From Halobacillus yeomjeoni (GTDB lineage: Bacteria; Bacillota; Bacilli; Bacillales; Halobacillaceae), in NCBI RefSeq assembly GCF_020171525.1, contig NZ_JAIVAI010000006.1, positions 1-64,000 on the forward strand: a stretch of 64,000 nucleotides of DNA. The letters run 5' to 3'. The number at the start of each line of letters is the position of its first letter. The first letter of the stretch is position 1. The notes beneath the pieces are model-generated. The model was not told where the DNA came from, did not search any database, and saw nothing but the letters and a program-made list of their open reading frames with translations. Both the position numbers and the translations under genes were made by a program. This document shows, piece after piece, positions 7,885 to 16,501 of the stretch.

Positions 7885-9180
7885 CTAACCTGTATTCCTA
7901 TCCTCTTTCCCCTTCATCATCTGATCGATCACGAACACAGCAAGCATGGCTACTAAGTATACCAGTTTGTATCGGTGCCTCATCGATGTTCCGGCATTAT
8001 CCACTCCGATTCCGAAGATGAAAACTGTTGTCAAAATCATGACCAACAGCCCCAGTAAAATCGGCTGGTTCATTACCTGATCCCTGAACTTGATAACCAC
8101 GAGGATGAGAAGAACGAAATAAATCAATCCGTCGTAAGAAAACGATGCTGCATCTGAAAATCCCCTCCACCCCCACGGTAAAGGCGATGTAAGAAAGTAA
8201 AACATTTTGATCGGTGCGTACAGAACCACTTCCCATAAGGTATCGATATTGAGACTGGTCAAGTATGCAGAGCCTCCAGCATCTGTACTGTCGTTCCCGG
8301 AAGCGATTTTGTATAAGTCTTGGCTGTTTTCCATATAAAAGGCAAATTTCCCGAGGAACGGAATGTTTTTCATGGACACCACACTCATGGATAAAGCCGC
8401 CATAACAATCACTAGAAACGGAACGACCGAGCGGACGGAAAAGACCAGCTTTTTCTCTTCATGATTATAAAAAATGAAAAGGAACGCATAACCGACTAGA
8501 ATTCCGATAACGCCTGAGTGAAGGACGGAACCGATGAGTACAATCGCGACCGCCGCTCCCATATAGAAGAGACGTAAACTCTGATACCATTGCATAAAAC
8601 AATAGAACGACAGGACGACCAGCATACTGATCAAGGCTTCTCTCAAGAGGATGCTTGAAAAGATGAGAGCTGATGGAAAGAAGGCCATTCCTGCTACACA
8701 GTAATTTTGTACGACAGACTTGATGTTCCATTCCTTTAGAATTTTCAGGACGAGGAGCAGTGTGGTCATCCCGATCAGTACATTAAGGTAATGGCCCATG
8801 ATTCGATCTTCCGGGCCAAGAAAGAAGAGTACACCGAGCACTTTCGAATATAATCCCCCATAAATATCAGAAGTGAGGAGCGACAAATCACCGGCAATCT
8901 GCATACCAGAGGCTAAATAACCTTCTGTATCCGTTCCACTGTGGGGCAGTTCGTATATATGCCTTCCATAAATATCCCATAGTAGAAAGCACATCCTTGT
9001 GAGGAATCCGGCAATCAGCAGAAGACTGAGCGTCATTTGATAACGTGTCAGGATGAGCAGCATTACGATCGAATGCAAGGTAATGAAAAGGATTGCCAGG
9101 GATGGTTCCTCAAAAAACAAAGGCTTGATAAGAAAATAAAAGAACAGACCTCCTGCGAATGTCCCCCATATCCATGTCAC
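7885..9180 (-). CDS. Wzy-type polysaccharide polymerase (O-antigen ligase/polymerase-like membrane protein)
   Basis: 431 residues, very hydrophobic, with roughly ten or more predicted membrane segments spread along the length and a longer extracytoplasmic loop around residues 60-110. Sequence conservation in this family is low, so the call rests on topology, length and position: its ATG overlaps the flippase stop codon by 4 bp (ATGA), at the end of the chain-regulator/kinase/phosphatase/flippase operon. Such proteins join repeat units on the outer membrane face of the cytoplasmic membrane. Confidence 0.7.
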   Translation of the reverse strand: MTWIWGTFAGGLFFYFLIKPLFFEEPSLAILFITLHSIVMLLILTRYQMTLSLLLIAGFLTRMCFLLWDIYGRHIYELPHSGTDTEGYLASGMQIAGDLSLLTSDIYGGLYSKVLGVLFFLGPEDRIMGHYLNVLIGMTTLLLVLKILKEWNIKSVVQNYCVAGMAFFPSALIFSSILLREALISMLVVLSFYCFMQWYQSLRLFYMGAAVAIVLIGSVLHSGVIGILVGYAFLFIFYNHEEKKLVFSVRSVVPFLVIVMAALSMSVVSMKNIPFLGKFAFYMENSQDLYKIASGNDSTDAGGSAYLTSLNIDTLWEVVLYAPIKMFYFLTSPLPWGWRGFSDAASFSYDGLIYFVLLILVVIKFRDQVMNQPILLGLLVMILTTVFIFGIGVDNAGTSMRHRYKLVYLVAMLAVFVIDQMMKGKEDRNTG

Positions 9181-10490
9181 GCATGCTCCCCCCTTTGTTT
9201 AGAAATCGAATGTTGCTGATATAAAAACAGAGCCAGTATCAACCCTCGGACGATCAGTTGGATGAGTTCTGCCACCAACAAGGCATAAGCAGCTCCATTC
9301 AATCCGTATGATGGAATCCACAGGAAGGAAAGGACCGCAATGATCAGCATCGTCACCCCATTGATATAGGGCTGGACTTTGAACTTCCGGGTTGCGAACA
9401 GAGCGGTTTCGATGAATTTACCCAAATATTTGATAACCCCTGCCACCATCAAAAGGAAAAACAAATGGTTATATCCTTCGTACTCACTCGTGTAAAGAAG
9501 AGACAGGACGTCCCCGCCATAGTAGTAGACAAATCCGACTGCCAACAGTCCGCCCAGCGATAAGAGCAGAACGAGCACCGTGTTCAATTGAATGAATTTC
9601 TTCAACCGGAATGCCTGAAAGTCTTTCGACATCCGGGGAAGCACAGCATTACTGATGGCAATGACAACATTACTGCCTGCATGAATGATGTAGAAGATCG
9701 CCGCATAAAACCCGAGAGCTTCCACTCCTTGAAATGACTCGATGAAATATCTCGGGATGTTGGCTACCAGTGAATCGACCAGAAGGGCCAGACCGAGTGG
9801 AAGGGTTAAAAAAAATATCGCCTTTTGGTCTTTCCGCTTCCACTTCCATTGGATGTGAGTAAAATTACGTGTCTTCCGGTAGTCATAAACGACAAGAATC
9901 ACCAGCCATCCAACCAACATTCCGATGATAGAGATAAAAAGATCATGGATCACAATCATCAGCAATGAAAATAAGCCGAGGGACAAAATCCCTTTTAAAA
10001 TCAAAGACTTGGCTACAAGATCCATCCGCTCCTCTTTTTGCAGGCGGCCGTGCAGGATGTCGCTGATCGAATCGACAGCACGGGCCAGGCTCAACAGAAG
10101 AATGACAGTCATGGTGTAGAATTGATCGGAATATGCAATGGAAACGATTCCCATGATGAGGATGAAGCCGACTGTCGTATAGACCCTTGAAGTAAAGTAT
10201 TCACTGAACGAATATTGATTCTGATCATCCGAAGCAACCGCAACCCTCAAGTTGAAACGCATCAACATCATGACCGGAGCTGTCAGAGCAAGACCTAAAG
10301 TGAAAATCCCGACCATTTCCGCTGTACTGAATTTTGCAATCACCACCAGGATCCCCCACTGGGAAAGCGTATAGAGGACAATGCCGCTCACGTTCCATAA
10401 GGAGTTCATTTTCAGTGATAACTTTTTCCCGACCGCTGCCTTCCTATGTTCCGAAGTATTCAGATGCTCTTTGACCTGATAGGCCCGCAT
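9177..10490 (-). CDS. Wzx-type polysaccharide flippase (MATE/MOP superfamily)
   Basis: 437 residues with about 12 hydrophobic segments and the Arg/Lys-rich loops of the oligosaccharidyl-lipid flippases. It begins with a 40-residue basic cytoplasmic tail (many Lys/Arg/His) before the first membrane segment near WNVSGIVLYTLSQWG. The family moves undecaprenyl-linked repeat units across the membrane. The start ATG at 10490 overlaps the TGA stop of the PHP phosphatase gene, and its end overlaps the polymerase gene, so translation is coupled through all three. Confidence 0.82.
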   Translation of the reverse strand: MRAYQVKEHLNTSEHRKAAVGKKLSLKMNSLWNVSGIVLYTLSQWGILVVIAKFSTAEMVGIFTLGLALTAPVMMLMRFNLRVAVASDDQNQYSFSEYFTSRVYTTVGFILIMGIVSIAYSDQFYTMTVILLLSLARAVDSISDILHGRLQKEERMDLVAKSLILKGILSLGLFSLLMIVIHDLFISIIGMLVGWLVILVVYDYRKTRNFTHIQWKWKRKDQKAIFFLTLPLGLALLVDSLVANIPRYFIESFQGVEALGFYAAIFYIIHAGSNVVIAISNAVLPRMSKDFQAFRLKKFIQLNTVLVLLLSLGGLLAVGFVYYYGGDVLSLLYTSEYEGYNHLFFLLMVAGVIKYLGKFIETALFATRKFKVQPYINGVTMLIIAVLSFLWIPSYGLNGAAYALLVAELIQLIVRGLILALFLYQQHSISKQRGEHA

Positions 10491-11257
10491 CAGAAGATTC
10501 CTATACCTTTCTTTTTCCTGATTGGCGTCGGCCTATCGGTCAGAACCATTTCTCCGTTCAGGACATAGTGCGCATTTTCCATATACTGATAGACGAGGGA
10601 GTTGTCGAATTTCCTCCCGATAGAGTCATAGGCGGCTTTCATGTAAAACCCTCTCTTTTTCGTATCATGAGCATCTGATGCGACAAGGTGGGTCAAATTC
10701 GACTTAATCAATTGAAACGCAAACTTTTTAGCATCTTTACCGAACTTTCCAATCAGGCTTGCGGCCGTCACTTGGGTGAAAGCCCCGTTTCTTACCATTC
10801 TAAATAACAGGTCAGGCTGTTTTTGGAGCACTTGATTTCTTTCCGGATGGACGATGATCGGTTTGAAGCCTTCCTTTTGTAAGTCGAAAATCACTCTTTC
10901 TGTATAACCGGGAACATCCATATTCGGAAGCTCGATGAAAAGATAACCGCTATCCCCATTAACAGGAAGGATTTCCCCTTGCCGATAAGCCTCCCAAAAG
11001 TCTGCGCTCAGCCTGGCCTCCTGCCCGGGTAGAACTTCAAGTGGGATTCCCTCCTGCTTCAAATGTTCATTGAAATCTTCAACTTGCTTGATAATCGAAG
11101 CTTTTGTATTCGTATAGCGTGTCGTGAGATGGTGGGGTGTTGCCACAATCTGGTTAATTCCTTCTTTTACAGCTGCCCGCGCCATCATTAGACTCTCTTC
11201 CAGCGTCTGAGCTCCATCATCTATGCCGGGAAGGATATGGGAGTGTAAATCAATCAT
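10490..11257 (-). CDS. PHP-domain tyrosine-protein phosphatase (YwqE/CpsB-like), copy 2, intact active site
   Basis: 255 residues. All motifs of the family are present: HSH near the N-terminus, IDDGA, ATPHH, LPGQE, VHPERN and ASDAHD. It is therefore the copy most likely to be the working phosphatase that resets the adjacent BY-kinase CpsD. It sits directly between the kinase gene (31 bp upstream) and the flippase gene (overlapping), the standard order cpsC-cpsD-cpsB-like. It has a good AGAGGTG ribosome binding site. Compare copies 1 (576) and 3 (15586), which lack some or most of these residues. Confidence 0.92.
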   Translation of the reverse strand: MIDLHSHILPGIDDGAQTLEESLMMARAAVKEGINQIVATPHHLTTRYTNTKASIIKQVEDFNEHLKQEGIPLEVLPGQEARLSADFWEAYRQGEILPVNGDSGYLFIELPNMDVPGYTERVIFDLQKEGFKPIIVHPERNQVLQKQPDLLFRMVRNGAFTQVTAASLIGKFGKDAKKFAFQLIKSNLTHLVASDAHDTKKRGFYMKAAYDSIGRKFDNSLVYQYMENAHYVLNGEMVLTDRPTPIRKKKGIGIF

Positions 11258-11288
11258 TTCAGTTCACCTCTTTTCTTGGTGCATTTGA

Positions 11289-11993
11289 TCATGAACCATA
11301 ATAGTAATAATGATCAGAACCCTTCTCATTGACATCATTCAAGACAGCTCCGAAGTAGTTCAGTTTGCATGACTTCAATAATTCGACAGCTTTTTGGACA
11401 TTTTCTACTGATGTTTTTTTGCTGCGGGTGACGAGTAAAGCTCCATCGCACATTGTAGCGAGCACCTGAGCATCCGTAACTGCCAACAAAGGGGCCGTAT
11501 CAATCATGATCAAGTCATAATGTTTCTTACAGACACCCAGCAGCTTCTTCATCGCCTGGGAAGCCAGCAGTTCCGAAGGGTTCTCCGGGATCGTACCTGA
11601 CGGGAGTAAATCCAGCCCCTCGATTCCACTCTGCTTGATGTAATGCTGTTTACTGCCTCGGTGACTCCCTTCAAGGACATTACTTAACCCGATAGGATTA
11701 TCCAGGCGGAAGGTGTGGTGAAGGGTCGGCCTTCTCAGATCGGCATCAATCAACAAAACTTTCTTCCCCTGCTGCGCAAAGGTGATGCTCAAGTTCGAAA
11801 CGGTCATCGATTTACCTTCAGCCGGGCCGGCAGATGTCACTACCATCGTTTGAATCTCTCTATCTTCTGAGGCGATTTGGATATCCGTACGGATGGAGCG
11901 GTACTGTTCAGATATCGGAGACCGAGGTTGAATTAACGTCACTAACGTCCGGGCTTTTGAGTCAACCAATCTTTTCGCTCTTCTTGACAACAT
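11289..11993 (-). CDS. Capsular BY-type tyrosine kinase (CpsD/EpsB-like)
   Basis: 234 residues from ATG 11993, chosen because GAAAGGGG lies 9 nt upstream; the frame is open further to 12041 without a ribosome site. Motifs in order are Walker A (TSAGPAEGKSMT), Walker A' (KVLLIDADLRRP), Walker B (LIMIDTAPLL) and a C-terminal tyrosine cluster (HYYYYGS) that is autophosphorylated. It lacks its own membrane anchor and uses the Wzz-like partner encoded just upstream, with which it overlaps by 32 bp. It regulates polymer length and export. The phosphatase encoded next reverses its phosphorylation. Confidence 0.93.
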   Translation of the reverse strand: MLSRRAKRLVDSKARTLVTLIQPRSPISEQYRSIRTDIQIASEDREIQTMVVTSAGPAEGKSMTVSNLSITFAQQGKKVLLIDADLRRPTLHHTFRLDNPIGLSNVLEGSHRGSKQHYIKQSGIEGLDLLPSGTIPENPSELLASQAMKKLLGVCKKHYDLIMIDTAPLLAVTDAQVLATMCDGALLVTRSKKTSVENVQKAVELLKSCKLNYFGAVLNDVNEKGSDHYYYYGS

Positions 11994-12732
11994 GGAGGTG
12001 AGCCCCTTTCTGACTTCGAGTCCTTTGCGATGCTTCCTCATTCATTGATTTCAAGTCTTTCTCTTCCACTCTTGAAATGACCCCTACGACAGGAATATCA
12101 ATGCATTCCTGCAAATCACGTTTCGTCTTGATGGAAAAGTCCATATACTCCTTGAAGAGAGCGATAGCAACACCGAGCATGATTCCGAGCAGTAGTCCGA
12201 TCGCTATATTAAGCATCGGATTCGGTGCGACTGGACTTGGATTTTTTTCTACTTCAGCGGTTGATAAAATACGGACATTATCGATGTTCATCAAATGCGA
12301 GATTTCATTTTGGAAAACATCCACCGTTGCGTTCGCTATTCTGACCGCGCGTTCGTGACTATCATCAGTGACCGTGACGGCAACAACTTGGGAATCTTCT
12401 GCACTCGAAACATCCAGCTGCCGGCTCAATTCCTTATCGGACATCGATAGGTTTTCTCGATCGATGACTTTATCAAGAATGGCCGGACTTTTGATGACCA
12501 CATTGTAGGTGTTGATCAACTCGACATTCGTGCGGATTTTTTCAATACTGACTTCCGAAAGTCTTTGTTCGTATTCGTCATTCACAATGAATTGTGAAGT
12601 TGCCTCATAAGTGGGTTGAATCACGTAGAAGCTGAGGATACCAGCCAATGCCACTGTAAAAACCACCGTCAGTCCGATCGTCCATCCCCTCTTTTTCAAT
12701 ACAAGGAAAACATCTCTGAACGATTTATCCAT
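11962..12732 (-). CDS. Chain-length regulator / BY-kinase activator (Wzz, CpsC/EpsA-like)
   Basis: 256 residues with two membrane segments (about 17-37 and 175-195) bracketing an extracellular Wzz domain, and a cytoplasmic tail that would dock the kinase. A PNPMLNIAIG segment precedes the second membrane segment, the proline-rich motif usual in this family. It is first in the operon 12732-7885. The promoter region carries two SinR-box palindromes (12777-12792 and 12836-12851), which fits master control of matrix polysaccharide. Confidence 0.9.
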   Translation of the reverse strand: MDKSFRDVFLVLKKRGWTIGLTVVFTVALAGILSFYVIQPTYEATSQFIVNDEYEQRLSEVSIEKIRTNVELINTYNVVIKSPAILDKVIDRENLSMSDKELSRQLDVSSAEDSQVVAVTVTDDSHERAVRIANATVDVFQNEISHLMNIDNVRILSTAEVEKNPSPVAPNPMLNIAIGLLLGIMLGVAIALFKEYMDFSIKTKRDLQECIDIPVVGVISRVEEKDLKSMNEEASQRTRSQKGAHLHVVKKSEKIG

Positions 12733-12776
12733 CCACCCTCTCCACCTTTCGAACTTGAATGTATAGGAACTGCTTA

Positions 12777-12792
12777 GTTCTTTAAAAAGAAC
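12777..12792. promoter_or_regulatory. SinR-box palindrome, promoter-distal
   Basis: GTTCTTTAAAAAGAAC, 45 bp upstream of the chain-length regulator start. A T-tract lies on its promoter side, as at 1405 and 7848. It is the second of two sites in this leader. Confidence 0.6.
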
Positions 12793-12835
12793 GATGAGTG
12801 CTAAAAAAATATCGAGTCCACAGATCGATACTTCA

Positions 12836-12865
12836 GTTCATTATTGAGAACTTTTTTTCATTATA
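12836..12865 (-). promoter_or_regulatory. Promoter -10 with SinR-box operator for the polysaccharide operon
   Basis: The minus-strand -10 TATAAT (12860-12865) is followed after 8 nt by the palindrome GTTCTCAATAATGAAC (12836-12851). The possible -35 is a weak TTTTAT 17 bp upstream. A repressor bound here would cover the transcription start. Confidence 0.65.
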
Positions 12866-13002
12866 CGTCTAGGTCAATCGAAATAAAAACATTATATAGA
12901 ACGATTTTTATACATATTTAGGAGTTACAAGACATTCCCCCATAGAATTCTTCAATATTCTCACTTTATCGAGCTTTTATATTCCATATAACGAACGAAA
13001 CG

Positions 13003-14166
13003 TTAAATTTTTTTCATCTGTGTCTGATAATCACCCAGCATCTCTCCCCAAATCGTCGACTGCTCATACTTTTCACAGACGACCTCTCTGCCATAATCTC
13101 CATGCTGGCGGCGGACATCTTCATGGTTCATATAAAATTCAACTTTATCAATGATTGCTTCAACGTTTCGTGGCGGTATAAGAAAACCATTTTTTCCATC
13201 TTCTACAGTATCGACGCAGCCGAGGACTTCGCTCGCGATCACTGGTGTCCCCATCGCCATCGCCTCAATGGCTACCATTCCGAACCCTTCCCGGTACGTC
13301 GGAAAAACGAGTACATCCATCAGTGCATAATATGGAGCTGCATTTTCAACTGTGCCTGCATAAATGATTTCCGGGTCTTCTTCAATGGTTTGAAGCACTT
13401 CTTCCGGTAACCCATGATGGTCCTCCATTTCACCCACAACAAGCAGTTTCACTTTCTTATGCCTATCCTTTAACTTGTGAAAAGCTTCTACCAGTTCAGC
13501 GACCCCTTTATCTTTGACCAGTCTGCCCACAAAGCCGATGACGAAGTGGTCGATAGAAAGCTGATAATCCTTGTAGAATTCTTCAATAGGGTAGGTGGAA
13601 CGCTTATACCGGTATTCGTAATCGAGACCATTGATTGACCCGTTTTGAATCGTCCGGATTTTTTCGGATGAGATCAGCTTCTGTTCGATTGCATATTCTC
13701 TCAATGACTTGCTTACAGCGTAAGTCTGTGTGGATAAGCGGCACGTCAACTTTTCTGACCACTTTAGAATATTTTTCTTCATTCCAGTACGGGTGGTATA
13801 GGTCAATCCGTGCATATGATAAATCCTTACCTCCACCCCCGCTAAAAAAGCGGCGATCATCCCTAGAAGTCCAGCTTTCGGGGTATGGACGTGAACGATA
13901 TCGAATCTATTTTTTCTTAACAAAATCCAAAATTTCCATAGAGACTTCAAGTCTTTGAGAAGAGAGATCTCTCTTCTCATCGGAATTTCATGCTTCGTAA
14001 TTCCTTCTGCTTCAGCGAACTCATCGAGCTGTCTGCCTGGTGAGGAGAGTATGTGTGTATCGAAGCCATGATATTTGAAATAACTCAGCTGATTTTCAAG
14101 AAATGGTAGAAACTCCGGGACTGTAGCCACGTGAAGAATCTTAGGAGATCCTTGTGCTTTTTTCAT
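13003..14166 (-). CDS. Glycosyltransferase family 4
   Basis: 387 residues with the two-domain GT-B layout. The N-terminal acceptor domain contains VEVRIYHMHGLTY. The C-terminal donor domain contains GFVGRLVKDKGV and the GT4 signature TYREGFGMVAIEAMAMGTPVI with the catalytic E-x7-E. It resembles EpsD/EpsF-type transferases that build the exopolysaccharide repeat unit on the lipid carrier. It starts inside the 3' end of the HPr-kinase-like gene (26-bp overlap), so the two are co-translated and share the SinR-box promoter at 15263-15292. The donor sugar cannot be read from the sequence. Confidence 0.9.
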   Translation of the reverse strand: MKKAQGSPKILHVATVPEFLPFLENQLSYFKYHGFDTHILSSPGRQLDEFAEAEGITKHEIPMRREISLLKDLKSLWKFWILLRKNRFDIVHVHTPKAGLLGMIAAFLAGVEVRIYHMHGLTYTTRTGMKKNILKWSEKLTCRLSTQTYAVSKSLREYAIEQKLISSEKIRTIQNGSINGLDYEYRYKRSTYPIEEFYKDYQLSIDHFVIGFVGRLVKDKGVAELVEAFHKLKDRHKKVKLLVVGEMEDHHGLPEEVLQTIEEDPEIIYAGTVENAAPYYALMDVLVFPTYREGFGMVAIEAMAMGTPVIASEVLGCVDTVEDGKNGFLIPPRNVEAIIDKVEFYMNHEDVRRQHGDYGREVVCEKYEQSTIWGEMLGDYQTQMKKI

Positions 14167-15268
14167 TATCGTTCACTCCTTGAATGGAATTCATATAATC
14201 CGACGCATCCGGTCCCTGAAGGACAAAAGAACGATCTGCATTTTCCACGAGACTCTTAATTATATTCATCTCATTTTTATACGCTTCTTCCAAGGTGAAG
14301 GAAGGATTGAAGTAGGTGAACGCTGCTAAAAGTGGTGACTTCATGTAATGAAATCGGTATCCATTCAATTGTAGAACCTTTCTGTAAATCTCTTTTGAAT
14401 CTTTTTCTTCCATATTTATATTCGGAGACTTTTCCAAAACAAAAATTTGACTGCATTTGGACCGATGAACGATCCGGTTGCTTTGATTCCATATATGGAT
14501 CAAAGACGGACGCTTATTCTTCAAAAGCTCCAGAATCGGAAAGATCTCGAAGCATTTTTCCTTCCATTTCGATGCACTTGATGAGGATCTGAAGGTGGAG
14601 GGACGATAGGAACACGTCCAGGGGACGGCATAAATATGCTCACCGTCCGTGATGGATAAATCTTCTGATATATATCTGGCTTCAAAGTCCGTACAGGCTT
14701 TCATGCTGGTGAGGGTTTTCCCTGTGTTCGGTGGAGCGAAAGTCAGTGTCGTTCTGCCATTCAACTCGAAAGCTGCTCCATAAAGCGGTGCATAACCTTC
14801 CTTCAATAGTAGATAAGCAGCTAAATCCGTCAATAATTCATACACCGAATGAAGATTGATGAAACGAAACTTCACATACTTGTAATAAGCCGGGTTGATG
14901 ACGAGAGACGGATGGGAGGTATCTGCGTTCACAATTTTCCACATCAGCTTTTTGTTGAAGACAAGGTCTCTTACATAAACCATCCCGTTAGACTCTGGGA
15001 TATGGTAAAAGTAATGAAAACTCTCCCGCTCCCCTAAGTCTTCCGGCAGCTCAAAGTCTTCGACGATCACTTCCAACCTGATTCGGTGCAGTTCGAATTC
15101 TTCTTCATTGATTTGTGGCATCGCTGAACCGAAAGACCAGTTAAACTCATGGACATTTGTTTTAACCGCAAGCAAGTTCTTTACTGCTTCAAAATAAAAC
15201 ACTTCCTCACCACCATCTCTCTCTACATTTTTGTTCTTGGAAAAGAATATGAGAATCATTTCGTTCAT
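14141..15268 (-). CDS. P-loop protein related to HPr kinase (HprK-like), exopolysaccharide cluster
   Basis: Up to 375 residues. An N-terminal region of about 140 residues is unlike known domains to my eye. It is followed by LYGAAFELNGRTTL and a Walker A loop APPNTGKT (about residues 176-183), arranged as in HprK-like ATPases that act on proteins or small molecules. The substrate is unknown. The start is uncertain: the ATG at 15268 and the one at 15259 lie inside or beside the SinR-box and have no Shine-Dalgarno, and the -10 would put the transcript start only about 12 nt before 15268. Translation may be leaderless or begin downstream. It overlaps the GT4 gene. Confidence 0.65.
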   Translation of the reverse strand: MNEMILIFFSKNKNVERDGGEEVFYFEAVKNLLAVKTNVHEFNWSFGSAMPQINEEEFELHRIRLEVIVEDFELPEDLGERESFHYFYHIPESNGMVYVRDLVFNKKLMWKIVNADTSHPSLVINPAYYKYVKFRFINLHSVYELLTDLAAYLLLKEGYAPLYGAAFELNGRTTLTFAPPNTGKTLTSMKACTDFEARYISEDLSITDGEHIYAVPWTCSYRPSTFRSSSSASKWKEKCFEIFPILELLKNKRPSLIHIWNQSNRIVHRSKCSQIFVLEKSPNINMEEKDSKEIYRKVLQLNGYRFHYMKSPLLAAFTYFNPSFTLEEAYKNEMNIIKSLVENADRSFVLQGPDASDYMNSIQGVNDNEKSTRIS

Positions 15269-15292
15269 TATTAAGAACTTAACTTTAGTATA
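15263..15292 (-). promoter_or_regulatory. Promoter -10 with SinR-box operator overlapping the start codon
   Basis: The minus-strand -10 TATACT (15287-15292) is followed after 8 nt by GTTCTTAATAATGAAC (15263-15278). This is the third case of the same spacing. The palindrome includes the ATG at 15266-15268. Confidence 0.6.
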
Positions 15293-15484
15293 TGGGGATA
15301 TATCTCATTTTAAAACACGCAAAACAGGTGGTTTTTCCTATTATAAGATGATTATCCATGTGTATCCGTTCATTATCTTTTGTTTTCTTACATTACCTAC
15401 TAATTTATTCGTTTTAAAGCACGGAAGCACAATGAATATGTAAGGGGGGATAGGGACAGTGAAAGGGTTCAGGAAAGACAAAGA

Positions 15485-15514
15485 AAGGTGGCGATGAATA
15501 GAACGCCACCTTTT
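15485..15514 (-). terminator. Intrinsic terminator after PHP phosphatase copy 3
   Basis: A 10-bp stem (15485-15494 with 15505-15514, AAAGGTGGCG) has a 10-nt loop and a T-rich minus-strand tail. It lies 72 bp after the stop codon of the gene ending at 15586. The remaining sequence of the 15279-15585 gap shows nothing else. Confidence 0.7.
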
Positions 15515-15585
15515 GAAGAGTCGATTAAAAAGCAAAAGAGGAGACTATCCCATGTATTAATTCATACGTGCTACTCTGGCTTAAT

Positions 15586-16356
15586 CTAAAATATTCCCCA
15601 CAACTTTTTAGGCCTTATCATAGAAGGGCGATCCGTATAAACCATTTCTCCGTTGATGATGAAGTGGGCATTCTCGGAGAATTGATACATCAAACCTGCC
15701 CCGTACTTTTTCTCAATCTTTTGTAAAGCTCCGGACAAGGAGACTCTTCTTTTTCTCGTACCTTGCGTACCAGAAGCAATGACGTGGGCTAAATTGGCCT
15801 CGATGAGCCGGAATGCAAAGTCTTGGACGGACTTGCCGTTCTTGCCGGTTAAGCTTCCAGATGAAATTTGAGTGATTGCTCCATTCTTCACCAGCTCGTA
15901 CAAGATATTCGGATTCTTTTGAAGAGAAGAATGACTTTCCGGATTAGCAACAATCATTTTATATCCATAAGACTGTATTTCCTGCGCCATGTTTACTGCA
16001 TCTGCTGGAACCTTTTGAGGAGGCAGATCCACCAGTACATATCCACTATCTTGATCAATCGTAAGGATTTCATTTTTCTCAAATGCTTCCTCCACCTCGG
16101 GACCGAGACGCACGAGTTGTCCCGGCAGTACCTCTATAGAAATTCCTTCAGCTTTAACCGAATCATTTAACTCTTTCACTTTTTTCAAGATCTTAACTTT
16201 AGGGTTTCGGTACTCAGGATGAAGATGGGAAGGAGTGGCTATGATCTTATCAATCCCATCATCAGCTGCAGCACGGGCCATTGAAATACTCTCTTCCATA
16301 GTTTCCGGTCCGTCATCCATACCAGGGAGGATATGACAATGCAAATCAATCAACAT
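15586..16356 (-). CDS. PHP-fold phosphatase paralogue, copy 3, predicted inactive
   Basis: About 256 residues with clear end-to-end similarity to copies 1 and 2, including HCHILPG, the ITQISSGSLTGKNGK region and the DRP C-terminus. Most metal and catalytic positions are changed: ATPHH is ATPSH, PGQE is PGQL, HPER is NPES, and SDAH is SGTQ. Only the N-terminal HCH pair is kept. The frame is intact and full length, so it looks like a pseudoenzyme kept for binding or regulation rather than a decaying gene. The start is ATG 16356 or TTG 16353 behind AGAGGTGG. It is monocistronic and flanked by terminators; no SinR palindrome is seen upstream. Confidence 0.8.
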   Translation of the reverse strand: MLIDLHCHILPGMDDGPETMEESISMARAAADDGIDKIIATPSHLHPEYRNPKVKILKKVKELNDSVKAEGISIEVLPGQLVRLGPEVEEAFEKNEILTIDQDSGYVLVDLPPQKVPADAVNMAQEIQSYGYKMIVANPESHSSLQKNPNILYELVKNGAITQISSGSLTGKNGKSVQDFAFRLIEANLAHVIASGTQGTRKRRVSLSGALQKIEKKYGAGLMYQFSENAHFIINGEMVYTDRPSMIRPKKLWGIF

Positions 16357-16461
16357 TTCCACCTCTTTATAAGTTAGTATATTGGAGCTTGAGACATGAA
16401 TTCCATTAAATTACATCTATAGTTATAAGTTCTATTCCCCATTTTTGTAAAACTAAAAGAA

Positions 16462-16493
16462 AAATCCGTGCAGAATAGAATCTACACGGATTT
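16462..16493 (-). terminator. Intrinsic terminator of galE
   Basis: Stem AAATCCGTG/CACGGATTT (16462-16470 with 16485-16493) is followed on the minus strand by TTCTTTT. It lies 9 bp after the galE stop codon. Confidence 0.85.
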
Positions 16494-16501
16494 CTGATTT
16501 C

